Positions 55,423 to 64,000 of a stretch of 64,000 bases of DNA are shown piece after piece. The position numbers and the translations under genes are program-made. Each line of letters opens with the position of its first letter. Within the stretch, counting starts at the first letter, position 1. Origin of the DNA: Niebla homalea (lineage: Eukaryota; Ascomycota; Lecanoromycetes; Lecanorales; Ramalinaceae); the NCBI GenBank assembly GCA_019925105.1, contig JAHGAU010000035.1, positions 310,001 through 374,000 of the forward strand, read 5' to 3'. The notes under the pieces are model-generated. The model searched no databases. It saw nothing but the letters and a program-made list of their open reading frames with translations, and was not told the DNA's origin.

Positions 55423-58400
55423 TCAATCAATCACGACCTGTGTAACATGCTTCCTATGATATTGCTTGAACTTGCGTTTCTCGCTGACGGGGAGTGAAAA
55501 GTCCCTGTCGTCCTCTGGTCTAGGCGGTGGACCTGGTGCCGATGGCTGCAGGTGTCCAAACTCCCTCAGGCCGCGTTTTTCGCTGATGCCGGGCGATGCA
55601 TTGGTCCCCGGCTCTTGGTGCATTTCAGAGGCTGGAGGAATGAGAACGACTGGATGGGACATTATGGGAAGCTCTTGCGATTCTTCCAGCGCTGGCGGCT
55701 CTTGGGGTCCTGTGGGGGGAGCGTCCTGGGAGTCTGCAACTTGAGAAGAGAATTTTGGTGATGGCGGTGTGTCTGCGGCTCCTTGTATGACGGGCTCTGT
55801 GACTTCCTGAGTAATAAGCTGAGAGCTTGGCACTTCCATGTTCTCGTGGTCAATGTTGGGGTTCTCTACCACAATAAGCGAAGGTTCATCCTGACTCACT
55901 CCATCCGCGTCCTTGGTGAGATCGTCTCGTTTATCCGGCGGGCCACTAGGTCTTGGATCGTTGCCATCTGCCAATGATGGGCCAATCGATTGGGCAGTCT
56001 CAAGAGCTTCGCTTCTCGTCAAGGGCTGGGGTAGCCGCGTCGGTGAGTTTCTCGACGAGCCAGGTTTAACGGAGGGTTTTGTTGTCTCGATTTCATTCTC
56101 GGGTGGCTCCGTGGGTGTCGTGGGATCAGACGCATGAGGGGTCGTACTATTCGAGTGACGCTCTTTCTTAGTCGCGCGAAGCTCGTCATCCTGTGAGCGT
56201 CCCAGATTCAACAGTCGATCTCGTAGATCAGAGCGCATCTTGCTTGGCACTAGCCTGCTCCAATCCTGCTCGTTATGGCTCCAGCGTATAGTCCTGGCTA
56301 TGAAGACTTTGGGATCACCGCTCATAAACATCTCGAGATATCCCAGCATGAAGATACCACAGTCTGCAAAATTGTTTTGCTGCGGGATCTCTTTGGCGTT
56401 TATGCCTTTGATGGAGCCAGGATCGAAGAATGTCCCGCCTCTCTTTGTCTGGCATTCTTTCATCAAGTACTGCTTCAGATGCTTAATGGTATTCCCATGT
56501 GCACCACCTAGCGAGTCTAGTGTGATGATGAGCGGCTTCTCAGGATCCACCCGTGTCACAGGTGGCATTGACTTTCGTTTGTTTTGCTTTCGCGTTGGAG
56601 CAGAGGAATTTGGTGTTACAGCAGCGGCAGTGGCAGGATCGCCCGTTCCCTTGTGCTGCTGGCCGTCAAACGTCTGTAGCGCATCTGCATTGCCGTCACC
56701 TGCAGCGTAAGAAAAACTAGTCTGATCATCAAGCATCTCCTCGTCCCTCGTTACCAATGACGGCCCCAGAGCACTGCCATCGACGTCTTGCGACGGCTTT
56801 CGGAAAGGATGGGAATCCACGAGATCTACTTCTTCATCTTTTTCAAGACTCAGCTCAGCAAAAGACTCTCTAGCTCCTTTCTCCACGGATTCTTCCCCAG
56901 CTGCGTTCGCGTCGCCCCATTGCGGATCTCCTGCTTTGTCAGATTCTCGGGAGGGGCGTGGGGAAGACGTCGCAGGCTCTTTGTCTGTACTGCTTGAAGC
57001 ATCTTCTTCCGTAGGATACTCACGATCGATAGAGGGCAGGTTGCAGATGATAGCAAGATACCAGTGAAAATTCTGATTGACTGGAACAACAACATAGTCA
57101 TATCCAAAAAGATCGACGTTCCTCGTCCACTTCTGCACCGCGTTATAGTTGATTTCCTTTTGGCCTCGCGGTAGATCGGTCAAACGCTCGTAGAAGAAAG
57201 TGCTGAAGAAGTAGATCCTTTTCGCGATATCTGGCCGGGTTTTCTCCAGTTGATGCTCCAGATATCGCATGTGGAATGCGACAAGTGAATCATTCAGCAT
57301 TTCACCTTCGTCCAGACGCTCAAGATCAGCGAAATCAACAGTAGCTCTCTTCTTACCCGTCTTCGGAAATGTCAGGGGCTTTTTCCACGTCTTACCGAGC
57401 CCATAGATCTTGGAAAATTTTGGTACATCAGCTTCGTTGTGTTCTTCAAATAACGCGCCCTGAAGGTGAGCAGGTATCTCTGATTTTCTTGTGGACCTTC
57501 GGAGGTGACTATTGCGATCTCCGAATCCTGGTTTTGGCTGAAGCTCATGTAGCACGGCTGATATACTGGTCTCACCATCTTCCTTCTTCGATGATAGAAC
57601 CCCAGTGTTGGTGGGCTTCTCAACGTTTCCTTGATGCTGCACCTTTTGAAACAAGTCGCTCACAACCTCGGTCTCAGGCTGATGAAAGTCTGAATCTTGG
57701 GGATTCGAGATAAAGTTCTGTTCTGGGAGATTGCTACCTTGACCAGCCAGGCGCTTCTGGGGCCTCAATTGCTCACGTTTGTTGGCGAACATCCTTTCCA
57801 TTCTCGCGCTACATTACTTTGATTAGCTGTTCTCCAACAATGTGTTGAGATTACTTACGGCTCCTCTCCTCTGACCACCCTGGGTCCAAACCTTTCTTGT
57901 ATCTCCCCCATAAAGCGATTCATCTCATGCTCTGAGCGCATTTCGAGGTGTAGGATGTTATCTTGAGTATCGACCCTGGCCGATTCCAGACGTAATCTGC
58001 GGCCATCATGCCGTTCCCAGACGATTTTGTTCACCTTTTTAGGATACAGGTAGGGTACTCCGTATCTTGGGTTCAGCAGTTCGCCACTGTCACGGAGCTC
58101 AAATCGGTTTTCTCCTTCATTGAACACTAGGCCCAAATCGGGGCGCTCAACGAAGCCTGGACTTAGTCCAGTACTGCATGTTACCAGATCAAATGACCAA
58201 GGTGGTCCAGCTTTCTGCGCTTGACTCTGTCTTTTTGCCATGTTGTACTGTGCGAAAGGAGCACTCGGAAGATTACTTGAGGCAAGGTCTCGGTCATCTT
58301 CCACTTCAAGGACCATGGGCGACCCGCGAGGAGATTCTGATACTTTGGTGGGATGTTGTGTTCTCGCATTTTTGCTCGGTGAGAGCCTTGATGACAATGA

Positions 58401-59432
58401 CTGGTGGCCAATCGTGGTCCCTGACGTCAACTCATCAGGACTGCTGCTATGATCTGTTGGACTTGTCCTCCCACGATGTTCGCCATTCGAGGCAATGAAG
58501 TTATCGTTCAGGCCTGCATTCCGTACTCCAACAGGCTCCATTGATGTAGACTTTTCAGTAGATAGGAGTCGCTTGGGACGAGTATCACTGGCTGGAAATT
58601 GCTCGAAGTATGGTGACTTTCCGTTTATGTCGTGCCGCTTCCTCGCGTCTCGGATTCTATGGATAGCTCCGCTTTCACGTTGCCTTGCTGTACCAGCATA
58701 CCGAGTCTGGGGTTTCATATTGGCGTTGCGCCCTCCTAATTCGTCGCTCTCAACAGTCATATCGATGGTGGGGGGCCTTGACGGTGGTCTCGACGCGGCG
58801 TCCAAAAGGGGTGATGTCGACTTGGAATGGTCTTGATTCTCAAGTGGATGCCCATTATTGCGATGTTGCTTCTTCTGACGTTTGCTCGGACAGCTATTCA
58901 TGGTATCTTCGACGATGCAATATTCAGCTACACGATCTTGAGAAAAGCTCGGCTTGCGAGGATTCCTTGTTGGTGGGAGCTGCCAATAGGGTATTGCGTT
59001 GATCTTCAATTTGCTGGGGGAGCGGCCCTCCATTTGATCTATCTCGGACTCAGGGGAGCCACTGGGTGTCAGATCATCCACCCTGCGTCGCTTCACATCG
59101 TGTCCTTCATCGTTTTGCGATGTGAGGTCCACGTATGGCAAAGCCACCTTCACGTTCGCTCCCCTTTTTGTTTCTGTTGGTAGAGCAGTAGGTCTGCTGA
59201 TTGAAGGGCGATTTTGCACGGATTGCCGAAGATGATTTGTGGGTGGGTTCTGATTATTCAATGTATTCCTGGGCCGATGTCCTCCCGAAAGGAATTTCTA
59301 ATGAGTAGCAATCAGATGGAGCACCAGATGGAGGTAGGGTACGTAGGCACTCACCCCGAATTCCCTCTCATGGCGGGTTGTAGGTTTCCCAATCGGAACG
59401 GCTTCTTTGCTAATTCTGTCGGAAGGCTTCAT
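55423..59432 (-). CDS. Ulp2-type SUMO-specific cysteine protease
   Basis: C48-family protease that removes SUMO from nuclear proteins. Exons 59432-59355, 59297-57859 and 57808-55423 (1300 residues); the joins are gtgagt/ttag and gtaagt/tgtag and keep frame. The start MKPSDRISKEAVPIGKPTTR is in exon 1. Catalytic triad: His754 in NFHWYLAII, Asp937 in ITLDSLGG, Cys989 in NNFADCGIFML, with the Gln in IPQQNN as oxyanion residue. The His-to-Asp span holds a long acidic insert (about 160 residues), a feature of Ulp2 against Ulp1. Exon 2 contains a PH-like region (NKIVWERHDGRRLRLESARV), and the C-tail is Pro-rich and disordered. Confidence 0.93.
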
Positions 59433-60280
59433 TATACGCCGCAATACTTGAGTCACAGGCTTTACATGAGTAGTCTCTCGGACTGTTTCCCCCTTGTGTG
59501 ACTCCCGTCCCAGTTGCAGCTCTGGGAGCTTTTCATCTGGTGTGAGCAGTAGTCTTGCCTGTAGGAGTGCTGTAGATCCTCGTTGAGGGGTCGGCAGAAT
59601 TTACGTCGAGCATAGAGGATATGGAAAGGGAGCAAGAGTCTCAAGAGGATCCAAAAAGGGATTGTAGTGGCTTGCTTTGTAACACAGCTCCACAAGCATG
59701 TCATGCAAATGGAAATTAGGTCAGACGTTTGCCAGGCGCGCGGGGCCGTGGCGCGAGGACAAAAAGTGATTTGCCCACTGCCAAGATTCCGTTGATTTCA
59801 CTTCACCATTGTCCTTTATAGCCACAAAGACTTTCAAAAAATTCTGGAAAATTCAGGATGGATATTCAGTGTCTTAGGAGGATAGAAACCAAGTCTTAGA
59901 TAGGTAGGAGCAGAAGCGGGCTTGTCAGATGCTGGTACTTGGGGAGAACAAGCATCTGGAAGTGGGCAAGGAGTTTCGTCTTCAACCCTCGAATCGCATG
60001 CACAACACAACACCCACTAGGACACTGATCATACTACGATGGCAAGTAATTGTACCTCGTTAACATCCGCGTGCTGATGCTACTTGGATGCATAACTCCT
60101 TGTCACTATCCTACTTCGTCATATGCATATCGCTCATCTTCAAAGTTTGTGACCCTTCACATCAATTTGGGAAGCGAGATATGAATAGGTATGGTTATTC
60201 ATCTTCGTGACATGCTATGCTAGCAGTCAGATTTCATACACTTCAGCATTAGTCTTACCCAAGTTTCTTCATGAGATTGA
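59433..60280. other. Intergenic between SUMO protease and FMO
   Basis: Contains no supported coding region; likely the protease promoter and the FMO 3' flank. Confidence 0.4.
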
Positions 60281-61771
60281 TCAAGAATGTCGTTGCGCTT
60301 GCTGCTCGTTGAGCCATGATGCATAGTCATATCCAATGTCCTCCAGCGTTCTAATGTTACTTCGTTCTCTTCCATATGCCGCAAATTTTCTCCGTATCCT
60401 TGGTATCTTGTCTCTTAACCAAAAGTCTTTTTCGTCCCACTTAGGAGGCAGGCGCTTTTGAGATGCATTCGTTGCCCTGCTTGCCCAATCAACCATGTCG
60501 TTGTGGTACTCCAAATCTTTGGGAGCTGGTAGGATGTGAAAGGCCCCAGGCTTGAGATGCTTTGATCGAGTAGCATCCCATGATTTCATTTCGCTTCTCG
60601 AAGGCAAGCTCAAGCGGTTGGACCACACTGCCGCAATGACGGATGCCTGACCCTCGCAAGTTCGGAATGGTATGATTTTGCAAGGCAAGCCCATGAAGGC
60701 AAGTGAAGGATGATGGATGCTAAAGAGATGTTGGTAGACATCCTTGACTCGCTCTCCCGTTTCGATGAGGGGCGGCTTCAGAGATGACAGGAACGGATAA
60801 TTGAAAAAATAGCCCGTACAGAACACAATCGCATCCACATCAGTTTCAATCCTGCCATCCGCAAAGCGTATTGCTCTACAATCCTGTGATGGCGGCAAGA
60901 ATTCAACGATCTGAGGCACGGCTTCCTGCTCGTCTATATCGTCCTGCTCTGGCGGCTCAGACCTGTGAGAGAGCAATACAGGGAGTCTGGCTGTTGTCGC
61001 AATATGCCTTGCAAGATCAGTTCCTGACGCAGAGTTTCCAATGATGACAGTCTTCTTTCCGGTATAAGCTCTCGGATCCCGGTAGACTTTCGAGTGAGAG
61101 ATGATTCCAGGATTGGCGTGATTCCATTCTTTGAGCCCCTTGATGTCAGGTACTTTGGGCACGTTGTAGTGCCCAGTTGCGACTACGACTGCATCGTACT
61201 CCTTTTGAACGTGTCGACCTGTCAGCAAGTCCTTCACTGTCAGCGACCAGACATCTGCCGTACTTCGGCAATCTAGGACTTGGGTATGGAAGTGCACAAG
61301 GTCGGCGATGCCAGCAGCATAATGTTGGAGATAGGAGAGGACGGCTTCACGTTCAGGAAAAAGTTGATGGTCCTCTAAGGAGGGATCATCCGTATGTTTC
61401 ATAACATAGTGCGGGAGGTTGCTCTCCAAATTATCATACATGGGCGAAGAAAAGCACGGGCGAAGGCCATCCTTTCCAATCGATTGTTGGTCAGTCTTTA
61501 GCCATCGTGGCTCCTCGATCGGTTGATGCGGATTGGTCTGAGGAATTGGCGTCGTATCAAATTCGTCAACGATAGAGTAATTCCAGACTCCACCAAAAGA
61601 ATCTTGCTGCTCGAATATGTCTAGAGTATTAAAGATGTCCTCCGCCAACAGATACTTTGCAGCTGCTACCCCCGCTGGACCTGCTCCAATAATCGCTATC
61701 CTTTTGATCACAGTTTCATCTAGAGATCCCATTGGCGAGAGACTATTCGCGGCTTGAGAAATACGTAACAT
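60281..61771 (-). CDS. Flavin-containing monooxygenase
   Basis: NADPH/FAD enzyme that oxygenates N- or S-centres of small molecules. Single exon, 496 residues. FAD site IAIIGAGPAGVAAAKYLLAE (Gly29, 31, 34) then FEQQDSFGGVWNYS; NADPH site TVIIGNSASGTDLARHI (245-250). The late FxxxxHPS-type stretch HLFSIHHPSLAFMGLPCKI and FCTGYFFNYPFLSSL fit class B flavoproteins. The first 14 residues may not be used; MGSLDETVIKR is an alternative start. The substrate is unknown; no biosynthetic cluster surrounds it. It is divergent from the gene at 62030. Confidence 0.92.
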   Translation of the reverse strand: MLRISQAANSLSPMGSLDETVIKRIAIIGAGPAGVAAAKYLLAEDIFNTLDIFEQQDSFGGVWNYSIVDEFDTTPIPQTNPHQPIEEPRWLKTDQQSIGKDGLRPCFSSPMYDNLESNLPHYVMKHTDDPSLEDHQLFPEREAVLSYLQHYAAGIADLVHFHTQVLDCRSTADVWSLTVKDLLTGRHVQKEYDAVVVATGHYNVPKVPDIKGLKEWNHANPGIISHSKVYRDPRAYTGKKTVIIGNSASGTDLARHIATTARLPVLLSHRSEPPEQDDIDEQEAVPQIVEFLPPSQDCRAIRFADGRIETDVDAIVFCTGYFFNYPFLSSLKPPLIETGERVKDVYQHLFSIHHPSLAFMGLPCKIIPFRTCEGQASVIAAVWSNRLSLPSRSEMKSWDATRSKHLKPGAFHILPAPKDLEYHNDMVDWASRATNASQKRLPPKWDEKDFWLRDKIPRIRRKFAAYGRERSNIRTLEDIGYDYASWLNEQQAQRHS

Positions 61772-62029
61772 TCGAAGTATTTCGGCGGGGATACGGTGGT
61801 GTCAAACCAAAGAATATCAAAATTTTGTGTTTGACCGCAAGCGGCGGTGGCGGAGTTCGGAGACCGTCTTCCCCGCTGCAGCCCCAAGCCAAGTCAATTT
61901 CTTTCAATTCACACTTTTCTTCAAGGCTTGATGTTTGTGATATGTCAAGTGACAGCTCTACATCAACATGTAGAATTGGTCGGTAGGATGAAAAACGAGG
62001 GTTGACAAGCACAATGCCAAGGCAGAGCA

Positions 62030-64000
62030 ATGTCTACAGAACCCACGGCCGTCCCAATTGCAAATCTTCATCCAGAGCTTGCAGCTGAGGATGAACACTG
62101 TCTAAAGGGGGTGGTCACCCTGATATGGCCGTATTCGTCATCCTCTAGGTCGCTGAGTCTGCTCCTTGTGGAACCAGATTTCCGCTTACGCGCTCGCCAT
62201 GGTCAGGTCAGGTTGCACTTCTCTGGCGCGAGTGCAAAAGCCGTCGCGAAGGCTGAGGTGACAAGTGGCGACAATGTGACCCTCAGTCTAAAAGGCGTGA
62301 CATGGGCAAAGGATGATACTGCAGCATCCACTCCAGGCAAAGGCATAGAGTGGCAACTTCAGTATGGCGAACGTTTGGAACTGAAGGTACGTGCCATCCA
62401 CTCCTCACCAATCAATTGCTAATTTCGTTAGATACGGCAAGAATCTGGCACAACTACATCCATCTCCGTTGACCATCCCGCGCTATCTCCTGAACCTAGC
62501 CACTCACCGTATGACTTTCCTCCCTACAACAGCCACATTCCCACCTCATCTCGAAAACATCCTCCAGACTATCCAGCACAGAGGCAAACTTGGGAATCGC
62601 CGGCTTTCTTGAAAAGAGGTCGCTTCCTTACCTCTGCCTATGATCCCTTCACAGAAGATGTTGATTTTCCGGACAACGACCGGCGGAAAAGGACAAAGTT
62701 TGGATATGGGAGCGGACAATGGAAATATACCGAGAAGACGCCTAGTCCGGTCAAGGAAATTAATCAACTGCATTCGAGGATAGACCAGGAAACGCCGTCA
62801 AGACCACCTCAAAACCATCATACATCTGCTGCTATCCCTTTCACCCTGGTGGGTCATGACTCGATCAGATCCAACCCAGAAGACGTTAAGGAGAAGTCAT
62901 CTACTTCGACCATAGGGTTAGCTCCCATGCAGCATCAGAAGGGCACATCAGAGCCCTCTGAAGAGCATATCGCCGCCCCACATGAGGATGATATAGGCCA
63001 AACTGCTCCCGAGTCGCCTGAAAAGCTATCGACGGAATCTTACGAGGAGCCTATGATCGCTTCGGCGCAGAAGGGTGGTGCGGAAGCTGTTACTCAAGCC
63101 TATCACAAACCATTGCCAGAATATCCTGGGGAGCCTCTCGCTGCCTCGGAGGAGGAAAGCGGTATGCGAGCCGCTACTCAATCGCCCCATAAGCTGCGGT
63201 CGGAGGCCCCGGTGGAGTCTATCGCTGCGCCAGTGGAAGAGAGCAGTATGCAAGCCGCTACCCAAGCTCCTCATAAGCTGCCGTCTAAGGCCCCGGAGGA
63301 GCCTCTCGCCTCATCGGTTGAGGAAAGCAGTATACAAGCCGCTACCCAATCTCCCCATAAGCTGCCTTCAGAGGCCTCCGAGGGGCCTGTCGCTGCACCA
63401 GTGGAGGAAAGCAGTACGCAAGCCGCTACCCAATCGCCTCATAAGCTGCCCTCTGAGGCCCCGGTGGAGTCTATCGCTGCGCGAGTGGAGGAAAGTAGTA
63501 TGCAAGCCGCTACCCAACCTCCTCATGAGCTGTCGTCTAACGCCCCGGACGAGCGTCTCGGTGCGTCGGTTGAGGAAAGCAGTATGCAAGGTACTTCCCA
63601 CTCGCCTTCTAAGCCGTCGTTGGAAGCCACGGAGGAGCCAATCTTTGCCCCACTGGAGGAGCTTAATGCCCATGCTGCTCCTCACTCCCCTCAAAAGCTA
63701 CCGTCAGAAGCTCCGGAGGAGCCTAGGGTCGTGCCAGGAGAGGAAGACAGGGTGCAAGCTACTCTTCAATCCCCACCCAGGCCAATTTCGGAGCACGCCA
63801 AAGGATCCATCTTTGCCCCAATAGAGAGTGATACTATGCAATCTGCCCTGGAGCCCAATCTTAAGATTTCATCGGGACCTTTTAAGAAGCCTCTTTCTCT
63901 TCCACCGGAAAATGAGCAAAGTACGGAGGAAATGGCGATTCAAGCTTCAGTTGATCTTCACAGGCCGAAGCATTATAATGAAGATCTTGACGCGTTAGAC
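62030..64000 (+). CDS. Cdc13/POT1-type telomeric OB-fold protein, truncated by window end
   Basis: Fungal protein with an N-terminal OB fold of the telomeric single-strand binding POT1/Cdc13 type. Exons 62030-62386 and 62432 onward, still open at 64000. The OB region shows LKGVVTLIWPYSSSSRSLSL, LVEPDFRLRARHGQVRLHFS and NVTLSLKGVTWAKDD, close to the family. Then a Ser/Pro-rich segment with YDFPPY and DFPDNDRRKRTKFGYGSGQW, and at least nine 28-residue repeats (about codons 325-600). The expected role is binding of telomeric single strands; this is family-based inference, and the C-terminal part is not visible. Confidence 0.8.
63044..63880. repeat. 84-bp coding minisatellite in the Cdc13/POT1-like gene
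   Basis: About ten imperfect 84-bp units, each encoding a form of V-E-E-S-S-M-Q-A-A-T-Q-S-P-H-K-L-P-S-E-A then about eight more residues. The middle units (about 63150-63600) are closest; the first and last have diverged. It has no frame-breaking indels, so the repeat is held in coding phase. Confidence 0.85.

Noticed and set aside
63075..63824. 249-codon plus-strand frame with Arg/Ser/Leu repeats
   Set aside because: Out-of-frame reading of the 84-bp minisatellite inside the Cdc13/POT1-like gene.
1..64000. CRISPR array, bacterial operon or prophage
   Set aside because: Spliced genes, fungal-only families and absence of spaced direct repeats rule this out; the window is eukaryotic.

Overview
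The window is nuclear DNA of a filamentous ascomycete (Pezizomycotina; Dothideomycetes-like by feel, not proven). Evidence: short 45-80 nt introns with GTRNGT donors, CTAAC/CTGAC-like branch points and YAG acceptors; fungal-specific families (Rtt109, RTA1, Zn2Cys6 regulator, fungal Cdc13/POT1-type OB-fold protein); and a nuclear gene for the fungal mitochondrial ribosomal protein mL57.

Layout. 0.9-1.6 kb: SDHC. 1.6-22 kb: gene-poor accessory stretch with an inverted-repeat MITE-like element and many tiny, intron-containing genes, most unrecognised. Two small families stand out: (i) tandem paralogues at 5.7-8.0 kb whose first exon ends in a P-C-Q-x-C motif, and (ii) a dispersed group at 14-21 kb starting M-C, with a second Cys at residue 10-12 and His/Cys at 14, often a C-x(1,2)-A-R-K/R-S block, then a CxxC after a short intron and a basic tail. 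22-26 kb: RTA1-like membrane protein divergent from a Zn2Cys6 regulator whose zinc-cluster exons do not join in frame. 27.5-28.5 kb: SANT/Myb-like protein behind a 22-bp tandem repeat. 28.9-41.8 kb: dense housekeeping block (Sen2, GST, methyltransferase, coiled-coil spindle-pole-type protein, PQ-loop protein, Rtt109, mL57, AP-1 mu). 41.8-46.3 kb: second gene-poor stretch. 46.3-64 kb: second housekeeping block (NOB1, NOP10, decayed membrane-protein gene, NDK, glucosidase II alpha, Ulp2-type SUMO protease, flavin monooxygenase, and a Cdc13/POT1-like protein cut off by the window end).

Relations. Housekeeping genes are mono-cistronic, often in divergent pairs with short shared promoters (Rtt109/mL57, NDK/glucosidase II, FMO/Cdc13-like). 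NOB1 and NOP10 both act in ribosome or rRNA biogenesis and converge tail to tail; Sen2 acts in tRNA splicing. The most novel material is the set of small Cys-rich genes in the 5-21 kb island; their function is unknown and their exon joins are predictions from sequence alone.
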